In this document: positions 9,815 through 19,255 of the stretch, in pieces
Numbering within the stretch: position 1 is the stretch's first letter
Layout of the letters: every line of letters starts with the position of its first letter
Source: Prorocentrum cordatum
Taxonomy: Eukaryota > Sar > Dinophyceae > Prorocentrales > Prorocentraceae
Length of the DNA stretch: 64,000 nt
Direction: 5' to 3'
Assembly: GCA_963575745.1 (NCBI GenBank)
Contig: CAUYUJ010015700.1
Coordinates: 151,808 to 215,807 of the forward strand
Position numbers and translations under genes: made by a program
Notes under the pieces: generated by a model
The model's input: the letters and a program-made list of their open reading frames with translations, nothing else
Databases searched by the model: none
Told to the model about the DNA's origin: nothing

Positions 9815-11413
9815 GTGGCGGCGACGAGAAGAGGGGCGGCAAGCGGGGCGGCAAGCGAGGAGGCTGGGAGCGCAACAAAGCACGCAAGCGTGAGGCGCGT
9901 GAAGCCGCCGCCCGTGGAGGAGGCGGACCTGGCGGAGGCGGTGATGACCGGTGACGGGGACGAGAGCCCCGCAGAGGAGGAGGAGGAGGAGGAGGAGGAG
10001 GAGAACCGCCGCCAGAAGAAGGCGAGGGAAGCTGAAGACGAAGCCTCCCGGGCCAGCCCAGTGCGGGTCTTCGCCCCACAGCAGGGCGACCAGCGGGTGC
10101 TGCTCAAGGGGGGCCCATTCGAGGCAGGAGAGGTCAAGGCAAGGCTGAGGGTCTCGGACGCGCTGTCTGGGGGCTTCTTCGACGAAGATCAGCTATACCT
10201 CTTCGGGTACACGGAGGACGAGGACACGGCAGGCGCGCCTGGGCCGCCTCTCGACGACGAGGAGTCGGTGCGGGCCGGCGAGAAGTTGCTGCTGTGGGCC
10301 ACGCTGAAGCCGCCGAAGGAGTGGACCAGCTGGAGCCCTCGGTGGGATCGAGATCAGCAGCCGGTACCCGGCACCACCGCCCAGGCAGGTCAGCGGAGGG
10401 TCACGGCCAGGATCGCTGACCGAGCCTCAGCTGCGGCTGCGGCAGCGGGGTCAGGCGGGGCTGCGGCGAGCTCGGCAGCCAGCAGCAGCCGCATGCCAGC
10501 ACCGTCGTTCAGCGAGGTGGCTGCAGCAGCAGGCGGTGCGCGGGCAAGCTCAGTTCCCCCGTCCAGCAGGGGTGCCTCGAGGAGCTCGGGCGCCCTGAGA
10601 CGGGTGGAGGAGCAGCTCGCCGAGGCCCAGGGGCACCACGCTAGCGCCGCGGGCGAGGGCAGCGATCAGGAGCGGAGCGCCGCACGCGCAGTCGGGCAGC
10701 TGGAGATCAGGCGCAACGAGGTTCAGGCCCGCCGCGCCGCCCGGCTCGAGCGCGAGGCGCGCAGGAAGGAGCGCGAGGACCAGAGGGCCGCCAGTGCCCC
10801 CCCGGGGCCTCAGAGCCCGCAGGAACCCCCAGAGGCCCCCCCGCCACCAGAGGCGGAGGAAGACCCAGGGGCCCTCTCCGACGAGGCAGGGCGCAGGGCC
10901 GCCGAGGCACACCCGGGCGTGGCCTGTCGTGGAGGAGTCCACAAGTGCAATGCCGCTCGGCGCTTCGTTAGGAACTTCAACGACGTGCGGAAGGGCGGCA
11001 AGAATTACGACCTCCAGCACGCGGACATCCTGTACCTGAACGGGATCGGGCAGATCAGCGATGTGCTGATGCAAGAGTACCCCGGGGCAGACCCGACGGA
11101 CCCGACCCTGGCGCCAGAGCTTCGTCAGCTCGGCGAGATCCTGGTGGGCTACGTGGAGGGGCACGAAACACTGAAGGTCAAGATGAAGAGCCTCGGCATC
11201 CCGCGAGACGAGCACGCCGGGGGAGGAGTCCTGGACCCGATCTACGTCGAGACCGAAAAGACCTACATCGAGGAGTATGAGGGCCAGGGCATCCCCAGCG
11301 CCCGCAGCCGCAGTCGCAGGAGAGGTGCAGGGGCAAAGACCCACGAGCGTGCGAGGTCCTCCGGAGAAGCGCACGGCGGCTCAGACCGGGGGCCGAGAGG
11401 GACTGGGCCATAG
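9815..11413 (+). CDS. Element 1 charged ORF with acidic run and coiled coil
   Basis: A 532-codon frame, not recognised. It has an uninterrupted Glu run (residues about 54-63), an Ala/Ser-rich linker, a likely coiled coil with an Arg/Glu-rich helix (10600-10790), and a Pro-rich stretch. A compact region follows that looks folded (HKCNAARRFVRNFNDVRKGG, then LYLNGIGQISDVLMQEYPG). It sits where RT is expected, yet shows none of the RT hallmarks (no YxDD, no PMGW). It stops at 11411-11413, just where an RNase H begins in another frame. Its C-terminus may therefore be a junction product of the deletion that removed RT. It may represent a gag-like or accessory ORF. Confidence 0.55.
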   Translation: MAATRRGAASGAASEEAGSATKHASVRRVKPPPVEEADLAEAVMTGDGDESPAEEEEEEEEEENRRQKKAREAEDEASRASPVRVFAPQQGDQRVLLKGGPFEAGEVKARLRVSDALSGGFFDEDQLYLFGYTEDEDTAGAPGPPLDDEESVRAGEKLLLWATLKPPKEWTSWSPRWDRDQQPVPGTTAQAGQRRVTARIADRASAAAAAAGSGGAAASSAASSSRMPAPSFSEVAAAAGGARASSVPPSSRGASRSSGALRRVEEQLAEAQGHHASAAGEGSDQERSAARAVGQLEIRRNEVQARRAARLEREARRKEREDQRAASAPPGPQSPQEPPEAPPPPEAEEDPGALSDEAGRRAAEAHPGVACRGGVHKCNAARRFVRNFNDVRKGGKNYDLQHADILYLNGIGQISDVLMQEYPGADPTDPTLAPELRQLGEILVGYVEGHETLKVKMKSLGIPRDEHAGGGVLDPIYVETEKTYIEEYEGQGIPSARSRSRRRGAGAKTHERARSSGEAHGGSDRGPRGTGP

Positions 11414-12501
11414 CCATCGTTGAGCTGCTCGCGTTCGTGGCTCTGGCCGCCGCGAGGGGTGGCGAGTGGCAGGGCGAGCTGGTCTTCTACGTTACCGATA
11501 ACATGAATGCACGGTCGTGGATTTCCAAGAGGCGGCCCAAGCACCCACTCGCGAGGCACCTCATCCGCCTCATCCAGCGCCTAGAGGCTTGCCACGGGTT
11601 CAGCACGACCGCGCTATACATCCGCACCTACCATAACGACATCGCGGATTGGCTGTCGCGGGAGGAAGCCAAGAAGGTCCACTCCGAGCTCCTGCGCAAG
11701 GGATGGACCCGCATCGAGCCGCCCGAGGAGCGGGGGAAGATGTTGGCAGAGGCGAAGGAGCACCTCCTGCGATTGCCTGGAGAAGAGGGGCCCATTGCGG
11801 AGTCAGCGCTCCGCCATCGGGCGCTGAGGACCCCCACGGCAATACCGCGCAGCCCTGCCTGCAAAGGGCGCCGGGGACTGGAGCTTGGGAGCCCGCTAGG
11901 GACGCACGGGCGCGCCTGGGAGCAGCTAGGCGGTGAACTGGCAACGGGCAGCCCGACAGAGGTGGACTGGATCATGTGCGCACTGTCCCTGGACCCGAAG
12001 GGTTTCGAGGTCGAGAAGCTAGCGTCGGCAGCCACCCGGGCGAGGCCGCAGGTCGTGGTGGTCGACGCGCCTGGCAAGCTCGACCTGACCCGCGTCGTCA
12101 AGGCGCTGCGCAAGATGGGGTACCGCACGTGCGACCTGGAGGTTGTCTGCACCCACTACGGCGACATGACAGCCCGAGCTCGGAGCTTGCTCGTGGCGGG
12201 CCGGGAACCAGCAGGCGCTAGCCTGGCGAGCACGCGCATGCCGCCGGCGCGCCGCTGCCCCCACGGGGCGAAGCATGCGCTGAAGGACAGGATCAGCGAA
12301 GGCGAACACCACTGGCTCGACGACAAAGGGAGCATCACCTGGGACCCGGCAGCCCGCGGGGTTTCCGACCCCATGCTTCCCAAGGGCATCGGCCACGTCA
12401 AGCTCGCTGGCACGAAGTACCTGGTCTGCTCGGTCGACGGCCCGATCGGCACGGTTCGCTGGCCCACAGAAGGCCCGGGCGGACCGGGAGGAACGCGTTG
12501 A
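11401..12501 (+). pseudogene. RNase H C-terminal half joined to a methyltransferase-like domain
   Basis: From 11401 the frame reads DWAIAIVELLAFVAL, then VTDNMNARSWI and YHNDIADWLSRE. These are the last acidic motifs of a DIRS-type RNase H. The first catalytic Asp motif and the whole RT are absent upstream. No ATG precedes the domain in this frame (first Met about 11503), as expected for an internal fragment of a polyprotein. From about 11875 a second SAM-methyltransferase-like domain begins (LELGSPLGTHGRAW, VVVVDAPGKLD, THYGDMTARARSLLVAG). It is closest in layout to C5-cytosine methyltransferases, but lacks a clear Pro-Cys motif. The frame ends at TGA 12499-12501, and the domain resumes in the next frame, so a frameshift splits it. 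Confidence 0.65.
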
Positions 12502-14996
12502 TCCACGTCCCCGGGAGTAGCGGCGGGCGCGTCAGAGCGCTGTCGCCTGAGAAGGTCTGGATCGCGCAGGGGGGCGACGAGGCAGCTTGGGTGAAGAGGC
12601 GGGCCCAGGGCGACACTGAGGCCACCCTGATGCGGGAGGCAGCGGGGGCTTTGCCACCCGAGACAGCGAGAGCTGTCCTGGGCGCCACCGCGGACGCGCT
12701 GTTGCAGACCACCCAGCGAGCGGGCGGCCCCCGGGATCCAGCGGAGTCGGCTGCCTGGGAGACGACCCGGCGGTGGCTCAGGGCTTGGGCGCGGGGTGAG
12801 CTCCGGGCGAGGGCCGAGACCACCGAAGACGACCAACACGCAGGAGTGCTGAGCGACGACGCCCACAAGGCGAGGCGCAAGAGCCAGGGTGTCCGCTTCA
12901 AGGCAATTGAGGAGGACCTTGCACGGGGCCCCGAGCCCCCTCCTGACGCCAGGGAGGTGGACTTGAACGCAACGGTCGGCGCGCCCAAGAAGCGGCGGAA
13001 GCGGAGCCCCAACCGGGGCAAGAAGGTGGAGACCAAGGGGCTGGTCAAGCCGGTCGCGCTGGGCAGAGCTCGGGCCGCCATCGCCCTGCCAGACCACCCG
13101 ACCCTGGGAGGGGGGGGCTACGGCGGGTGGATCGAAGAGCAGAAGCGCGAGGCGCTGATGCTACGGCTGTCCGAGGGGACCCGCGCCGGCTACGAGACCG
13201 GCTGGCGGCAGTGGCAGGGCTCCAGAGCGGCCCAGGGCGAGTCGCCCTGGCTGGAGGGGCGTGATCGCGAGGAGCGCCACGCCAACGAGGAGGTACTGCT
13301 GGGCTTCGTCGTCGCGCTGGCCAAAGTGCTGAAGCGCACAGAAGGCACGATCAAACAGAAGTTGTTCGCCGTGCGCTTCGCCCACCTCGTGGTCGGATAT
13401 CCAGACCCTCTCCTTCACCGGGGTCGCCTCTGGTCCACGCTCGCCGGCCTTCGGAGGGGCCAAGGGCCGAGCGGGCGGAAGCGGCCGGTGACACCACGCA
13501 TGCTCCTGTGGCTCCAGGGCTTCTTGAGGGGCCAAGCTGACCTCCCCGAGACGGACACCGCGGTCCTGTGGGCCCCCGTGGTGGTGGCCTTCTTCTTCAT
13601 GTTGAGGGCGTCGGAGTATCTGATCCAGCCTGGGAAGACATGGAGCCGCGAGCGCGTCGCGCGCGGCGTGGACATCACGGGCCGCGACGGCAACAACCAG
13701 CCCTGCACCTTCAAGGACGCGGTGGAGGTGGTGCTCCACATCACCTCGTCGAAGACGGACCAGTACAATGTGGGGTGCGTGAGGAACCAGTGCCAGACGG
13801 GCACGCCACTGTGCCCCGTGGCCGCCGTCCGTCAGCTGGAGCAGCACTACCCGCAGAGGCTGCGAGGGGGCGAGGAGGAGCCCCCGCTCTTCCGCTGGGC
13901 GAGTGGCGCACCCATCCGCCGCGAGGAGGCGCAGCACTACTTGACGATCGCGGGGCTGGCTGCCGGGCTGAGGAAGGAGGAGATCGGCCCACGCAGCCTC
14001 CGCATCGGAGGCGCAACAGCGATGTACCACGCCGTGGACGACCTGCAGCGCGTCAAACGCTTCGGGCGCTGGGCCTCCGACAGCTTCCACGGGCACCTGC
14101 GGGAGAGCCATGAGCCCATGCGCGGCATCTCGACCGACATGGCGACGGATAAGTCCGAGCTCACGGCGCCGCCGGCCCACTCGGCCGAGGGCGAGCGCCG
14201 CGCAGGCAAGAGCCCGACCTCACGGTGGCCCAGGGCGGCGCTGGCCGCGACGGCGCTCGCCGCCACGGCTGGCAGCGCAGACGGCTACGTGATCCAGGTC
14301 GACCCGGCGGAGAGCCAGAGCCTGCTGACCCTCATGCTCCCGGTCGGTTTGGGGGCGTGGGCGACGACAGCGGGGGCGCTGCTGGCAGCGGTCCTGTTAG
14401 GCGCCCTTTGGCAGTACAGGCAGCAGCGAAGGAGCGGACGGGCGGCCAGTGGGCGCAGCGGCAGCCGCGTAGCCCGCAACCCCCGGGCAGGCACGCTGTG
14501 CGCAGCGCTGGTGGTGACGGCACTCGCAACGGCAGCTGGGGAGAGACAGAGCCACGAGATGGCGGCAGTCGACGACAGGGCCCACGGGGTCACGCTTCGC
14601 TGGGAGCCGCAGACGGGCACGGTGGCGATCGTCTTCCCAGTGGAGACGGCGCTGAAGGTGGTGGCCACGATTGCAGTGCTGCTTGCAGGGAGCGTCGGGG
14701 TGCTCTACTGCCGCTGCTGTGGGATAGCCAAGAAGAACGAGAGGACGCTGGAGCCAGAGGCACAGCAGGCCACAGTGCAGCCGACGCCCAAGGCGCCCAG
14801 GCTCCCCAAGCAGCCGCAGAAGACACACTGCGACGCAGGAGTGATGGGCCCGGTGCACTACAACGGCGTGAGGTACGTGCACGAGACCCAAGGCTTCCGC
14901 CGGGCCAACGAGGTGACGCGCGAAGTAGCCCCGTCAGGGCACCGCGGGTCGCCCGAATGGCCCCGGGGAGGAGAGCAGAGGCCGCATCGTGACTGA
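12498..14996 (+). CDS. Tyrosine recombinase with C-terminal membrane tail; catalytic residues altered
   Basis: The frame overlaps the preceding stop and has no ATG at its start. Its first residues (RALSPEKVWIAQGG) look like the end of the methyltransferase domain, so it begins mid-polyprotein. The recombinase core spans about 13150-14130. Arg I is in LRASEYL (13605), the beta-hairpin Lys is in SSKTDQY (13752), and box II reads RSLRIGGAT, with CGC at 13992 where His is usual and the box II Arg at 14001. Then comes FGRWASDSF, and eight residues after Trp, where the nucleophilic Tyr belongs, the codon is CAC for His (14094-14096). The enzyme is probably inactive. After the core the protein continues for about 280 residues: a signal-like Ala-rich stretch (14230-14280), a membrane helix (14320-14410), another hydrophobic stretch (14500-14545), and a membrane helix ending in CRCC (14645-14720), then a basic tail. 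This fused membrane tail is unusual. Confidence 0.8.
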   Translation: MIHVPGSSGGRVRALSPEKVWIAQGGDEAAWVKRRAQGDTEATLMREAAGALPPETARAVLGATADALLQTTQRAGGPRDPAESAAWETTRRWLRAWARGELRARAETTEDDQHAGVLSDDAHKARRKSQGVRFKAIEEDLARGPEPPPDAREVDLNATVGAPKKRRKRSPNRGKKVETKGLVKPVALGRARAAIALPDHPTLGGGGYGGWIEEQKREALMLRLSEGTRAGYETGWRQWQGSRAAQGESPWLEGRDREERHANEEVLLGFVVALAKVLKRTEGTIKQKLFAVRFAHLVVGYPDPLLHRGRLWSTLAGLRRGQGPSGRKRPVTPRMLLWLQGFLRGQADLPETDTAVLWAPVVVAFFFMLRASEYLIQPGKTWSRERVARGVDITGRDGNNQPCTFKDAVEVVLHITSSKTDQYNVGCVRNQCQTGTPLCPVAAVRQLEQHYPQRLRGGEEEPPLFRWASGAPIRREEAQHYLTIAGLAAGLRKEEIGPRSLRIGGATAMYHAVDDLQRVKRFGRWASDSFHGHLRESHEPMRGISTDMATDKSELTAPPAHSAEGERRAGKSPTSRWPRAALAATALAATAGSADGYVIQVDPAESQSLLTLMLPVGLGAWATTAGALLAAVLLGALWQYRQQRRSGRAASGRSGSRVARNPRAGTLCAALVVTALATAAGERQSHEMAAVDDRAHGVTLRWEPQTGTVAIVFPVETALKVVATIAVLLAGSVGVLYCRCCGIAKKNERTLEPEAQQATVQPTPKAPRLPKQPQKTHCDAGVMGPVHYNGVRYVHETQGFRRANEVTREVAPSGHRGSPEWPRGGEQRPHRD

Positions 14997-15039
14997 GGTG
15001 CGAGGCTGCCGCCGGCCAATGGCCGGGCGGGCAGCGGAA

Positions 15040-15674
15040 GTCCGTCGCCAGCAACCGCTGTGCGGGCGGCCACGCGGCGCCGGCTGAGTTCAGCCTGGCG
15101 CTCGCGATCACTTTGCGCTTGCGAGCAGCTGGGCGCGGGCAGCGGCCGCTGGTGCCCGAGGGCAGAGCGCCGCGCCGGCCTGGCACCGGCAGTGCCGTCA
15201 GGAGGGGACGGCGGTGGCGGCTACGAGGGGGCGCCGGCGGCTAGCCCAGCGAGGGCGGCCGCACGGGGCGCATGAAAAACCCCGCGGGCGCCGGCGGCGT
15301 GCCGCCCCGCGCCTGCGGACCCACCTTGCTGGGCGGACGTGTCAGCTTGCCGCAGAGGTCCGCCGCCGGCAGCCGCCGTGCGGGCGGCCACGCGGCGCCG
15401 GCTGAGTTCAGCCTGGCGCTCGCGATCAACCTTGCGCTTGCGAGCAGCTGGGCGCGGGCGGCGGCAGCTGGTGCCTGACGGCAGAGCGTCGCGCCGGCCT
15501 GGCTCCGGCAGTGCCGTCATGGGGGACGGCGGTGGCGGCTACGAGAGGCGCCGGCGGCTAGCCCAGCCGGGCTACCGCACTGGGCGCATGAAGAACCCCC
15601 GTGGGCGCCGGCGGCGTGCCGCCCTGCGCCTGCGGACTCACCTTGATGGGCGGAAGCGGCAGCGTGCCGCAGAA
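15040..15674 (+). repeat. Two tandem copies of a 318-bp GC-rich unit
   Basis: 15040-15357 and 15358-15674 are near-identical, starting GTCCGTCGCC / GTCCGCCGCC and ending near GTGCCGCAG. They lie in the 3' non-coding part of element 1, between the recombinase stop and repeat B1. Each contains GGGCGCATGAA(A/G)AACCCCCG and palindromic GCCGGCGGC segments. Open frames through them encode only Arg/Ala-rich sequence. Confidence 0.85.
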
Positions 15675-15767
15675 GCCGGGACTGTTTAGTTCGACGCCGG
15701 GAAGTTCGGCGGCTGCGTGACCCACTACAGCCAGTTCGGCGTGGTGGAGTACCCACAGGAGGAGGTG

Positions 15768-15968
15768 GGCGGCGTGGCCCGCGACGCGTGGCCTAAGACC
15801 GGCGCCGGCGCGTGATGCGCCGGGCGCCAGCGGAGCCAGCAGCATTGCTCCTTGGCAAAAGGTCATCATCATCGTCTGAGGCCGCTCCTCCCTTTGTGCT
15901 CCTTCCTCTCTTGAGCCGACACTAGGCTCAAGAAGTTTTTAGTTCCCAGTGCTGCTTGAGGGGATATC
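15768..15968 (+). repeat. Element 1 repeat B1
   Basis: 201 bp matching 16212-16408 with few differences and a 4-bp indel (TTCC). It contains an 8-bp-stem hairpin (CTTGAGCC at 15910-15917, GGCTCAAG at 15925-15932) and ends GAGGGGATATC. Repeat A2 follows three bases later. Confidence 0.88.
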
Positions 15969-15971
15969 TAG

Positions 15972-16126
15972 GATGTTTGGTAAAACTGATGGATCTCCCC
16001 GTTTCCAGGACTGGCGCGGGTTTTCTCCCTTGGTCCCCTCGCTCCTGCCCTTGCCTCTTGCTTGCCCTCTCTCCCCCTCCTTTCCCACCGCCGTTCGGCG
16101 GCTCAAGTCTTTTGAGGCCAAGCTGG
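15972..16126 (+). repeat. Element 1 repeat A2
   Basis: A 155-bp second copy of A1. Its position between B1 and B2 gives the split-repeat arrangement. About 85 bp of GC-rich spacer, containing two short stem-loops (GAGGCCCCGTTGGGGGCCTC and CCAAGGCGC..GTGCCTTGG), separates it from B2. Confidence 0.88.
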
Positions 16127-16211
16127 CCCACCCTTGAGGCCCCGTTGGGGGCCTCATTACCCGCCCTGTTCTGGACTTTTCGAGGCCGCCAAGGCGCTAC
16201 AGTGCCTTGGC

Positions 16212-16408
16212 GGCGGCGTGGCCCGCGACGCGTGGCCTAAGACCGGCGCCGGCGCGTGATGCGCCGGGCGCCAACGGAGCAAGCAGCATTGCTCCTTGGC
16301 AAAAGGTCATCATCATCGTCTGAGGCCGCTCCTCCCTTTGTGCTCCTCTCTTGAGCCGACACTAGGCTCAAGACGTTTTTAGTTCCCAGTGCTGCTTGAG
16401 GGGATATC
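16212..16408 (+). repeat. Element 1 repeat B2 (3' end of element)
   Basis: A 197-bp second copy of B1 with the same hairpin (CTTGAGCC 16350-16357, GGCTCAAG 16365-16372). Similarity stops after GGGGATATC at 16408. The downstream sequence (CGCCTCGGCC...) leads directly into a pure CAT microsatellite. Confidence 0.88.
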
Positions 16409-16445
16409 CGCCTCGGCCTCCCCTCCCGCGCCCCATCTCCCTGCT

Positions 16446-16727
<282 letters not shown>

Positions 16728-17100
16728 CCTCTTCGTCCTCCTCCTCCTTGTCCACCCACCCCTCCCCCGCCCGTTCCCCTCTATGATTTTTCAGGTTGGT
16801 GTCTGCACGATGTGGAGCGTTGGAATAGTGATAGTGTCAGCCAAGCCCCACCCACCCCCCACCCTCTTCGTTGCAAGCCCGGGCAGAAGGCTACAACCCC
16901 CTCCTAGTTCTGCCTCGCGCGCCCTGCTCAGCATCTGGACGGCCCCAAAACGGCCAAACACGGCCCGATCGGAGCCGCAAGATACCCAGCGGCCAGTCCA
17001 AGACGGCTCTAATGACCCCTAGGGGGCTCCAAGAGATCCTCGGGATGGCCCCAAGAGGTTCCCAGGAATCCTATGAGGCCTCCAGCGAGGCCAGAGGCCC
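16728..17100. other. Intergenic stretch with CCAAGAG-type degenerate repeats
   Basis: No gene seen. From about 16930 the sequence is a loose repeat of blocks such as CGGCCCCAAAACGG and GGCCCCAAGAGG. Similar wording recurs at 30.6-30.8 kb and 31.55-31.75 kb, so this looks like a dispersed degenerate repeat. Confidence 0.5.
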
Positions 17101-17495
17101 ACAAACGAACACATGTATATACATATAGACACGTAGTTGTGTATATATCATATATGTATATGAACAGATGTGTCAGACTGCTGTGGGTATACCTATATTT
17201 ACCTACATACACACATGCATACATACATACAAACAGGCATACCGACATGCATGCATGCATACATAGATGCACGCATATATACAGCATACAAACAAACATA
17301 CCGAAAGGCATGCATCCCTACATGCATACAAATATATAATATACCTGCATACCTGCAAACACAAACTGCATGCATGCATACATGCATGCATGCATACATA
17401 GATGCATACATTCATACATGCATTCATACATACATCTACTCACACACAAACAAGCACGAATGCATGCATGCATGCATAGATACATGTATACATAA
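17100..17495. repeat. ACAT/ATGC tetranucleotide tract (first block)
   Basis: Degenerate tandem ACAT, ATGC and ATAC units. The open frames on both strands encode alternating His, Thr, Tyr, Met and Cys and are artefacts. It belongs with the larger tract at 19.26-20.2 kb. Confidence 0.93.
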
Positions 17496-19255
17496 GTGTA
17501 AGTCGGCGGCGCAGAGGGTCCTCAAGCACGAACAGCCGATGTCAGCGCTAAGTGCGATCGATCATCGTCGAAAAGCACAGTTTACAACACGTCACACACT
17601 GACGAGTGCAGGATGGGCGCTGTGAAAGAGGAGCTGCAAGTCCAAGCGAACGTGCAGCGGCCAGAACACCGAGGAGGCAACTCAACTCGAAGTGAACTGA
17701 AGCGCGAACAGTCTGGTGCGAATCGGCTGCCACTACACCACCGATGAATGATGTTAGACAATGAAGCGCGAGAACTGCACTGTAACGGCTGCAAGGCCAA
17801 CCGGTGTTGGCTAAAACGCTGACCCAGCACAGTCCGTTAACAGTTTGGTAAGCTGTAGGCTAACATACCAAAACTGCAAAGACGTGACAGTGGCCAAGTG
17901 TGGGCCAGCTTGCAACGACACCATGACAGCGTGAAAACCGGAAGAACAGCCACCGAGGTACAGCGCACCCATGCTCCTCCTGGAAGTATAAACATGCAGA
18001 CTGGACAACATGCAGAACGAAAGTCCAAGTCAACTGTCGCGCCACAGGACTGACCAGTCGGACAAACTGTGAAGTGGCCAACAAGAATTTCACACGTGCA
18101 GCTGTACAAGCAAAACTGGCGTGGTGTCAGCCACCCATCCAACACCCGCTGGCCCTGACAAGCGAAGAAGCCGACGACATGTCCAAGGGTCAGGCGCGGG
18201 CAATGCCGCACAAAACAAACTCAAACAGAGCGGACGCTGCACGAATGGTCCGCCGAGATTACAATGTGCACCTGTAATGGCACCAGTTAGCGGAGGTCGA
18301 CCACCCAGCCACCGCCGTCCGCAGACAACAATAGAAGAGGGAAGAAAAAGCGAAGCCAGCGAGAGCAGACACGCGGTGGTGCTAAAAACGGCACGACAGA
18401 AGACGGTCGGACGCCGACCGAGGCCACTCCAAGACTTACTTACCAGACGCCGAAAAAACTGCGGCTGGGCGCAGTACAGCTGACCAGGATACGTGTCCAC
18501 AAAGAGGCAGCCGAGCGCGTGAGTCGCGCAGCGGCGCAGATGACAGCACGCCTGTGTCGCCGAGCACGGACTCGGCCCGCGGCCGAAGCGCGGCGCCACG
18601 GGGGAGCCAAACAACCCGCGACAACCATGTCAGCAGGACCGAGCTGAAGGCACGACGCCGCCTAAGGCTGCAAAGCCGTGCAGAGGCACGGGACGCACCT
18701 GGTGGCACGTGGGGCACGACACGTGTCACAAGGGCGGGGCGCAAACAAAAGGCAAGCACCTATGGCAGCAAAGCCGCATCGGGGGCGTGCAGCGAGGTAT
18801 TGGCGACGAAGTCGCTGAGCAAAAGAGTCAATGGCTCGTACAGAAAACATGCTCAGGAAAGTTCAAACAAATGCGAGAGCTGGAGGAAGGGCGAGGGAGC
18901 GGGGCAAACGCAGCGACGTCAGGGCGGGGAGAGCCGCTGACGGCCGACTCCACAGCAAGAGCGGATGGGCGTGGGCAGGTTGAAACCCTCAGAACACGCG
19001 CTTCCCCCAGAATAGGTATGAGCCAAGCCGAGGCCTCAGAAAGGCTCAGGCCCCCGACCGCAGCCCGATGTCGCCTCCGTACTCTCTATCGGCCTCGCTT
19101 CCCGTGCTGGAAAGATATCGATGGACCTGTATAAATCTGGGGGCCTGGGACGGAAATGCAGTGGGCCACGGCAGTGGCACTCTCTCTCCTCCGCATTACA
19201 CATGACGCAGAGCGGAGTGAGTTGAGCAGGCACGAACTCCTACCGAGTGAACCTC
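17496..19255. other. Unassigned 1.8 kb between two ACAT tracts
   Basis: Mixed-composition sequence with no recognisable protein motif. The longest frames (18121-18483 plus, 18090-18614 minus) look random. Because it lies between two ACAT/ATGC blocks it could be another insertion or a degenerated part of the host locus. I saw no terminal repeats. Confidence 0.4.

Larger units (their letters stand above)
1725..16408 (+). mobile_element. Element 1: 14.7 kb tyrosine-recombinase retroelement with split direct repeats
   Basis: The ends carry the split direct repeats characteristic of the PAT/Ngaro branch of DIRS-order retrotransposons. A 155-bp sequence (A) occurs at 1725-1879 and again at 15972-16126. 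A roughly 200-bp sequence (B) occurs at 15768-15968 and again at 16212-16408, giving A1 - genes - B1 - A2 - B2. Between them lie ORFs ending in RNase H, methyltransferase-like and tyrosine recombinase domains, as expected for this order. No reverse transcriptase motif is visible, and the RNase H begins abruptly at about 11400, so the copy probably has an internal deletion. A stop inside one methyltransferase-like domain, a frameshift in another, and changed recombinase residues suggest a dead copy. Both flanks are CAT-rich. DIRS order is a strong call; the branch assignment rests on repeat architecture alone. Confidence 0.85.

Noticed and set aside
1725-16126. Interpreting the 155-bp terminal repeats as ordinary LTRs
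   Set aside because: A second repeat pair interleaves with them (B1-A2-B2), there is no copia or gypsy integrase, and a tyrosine recombinase is present.
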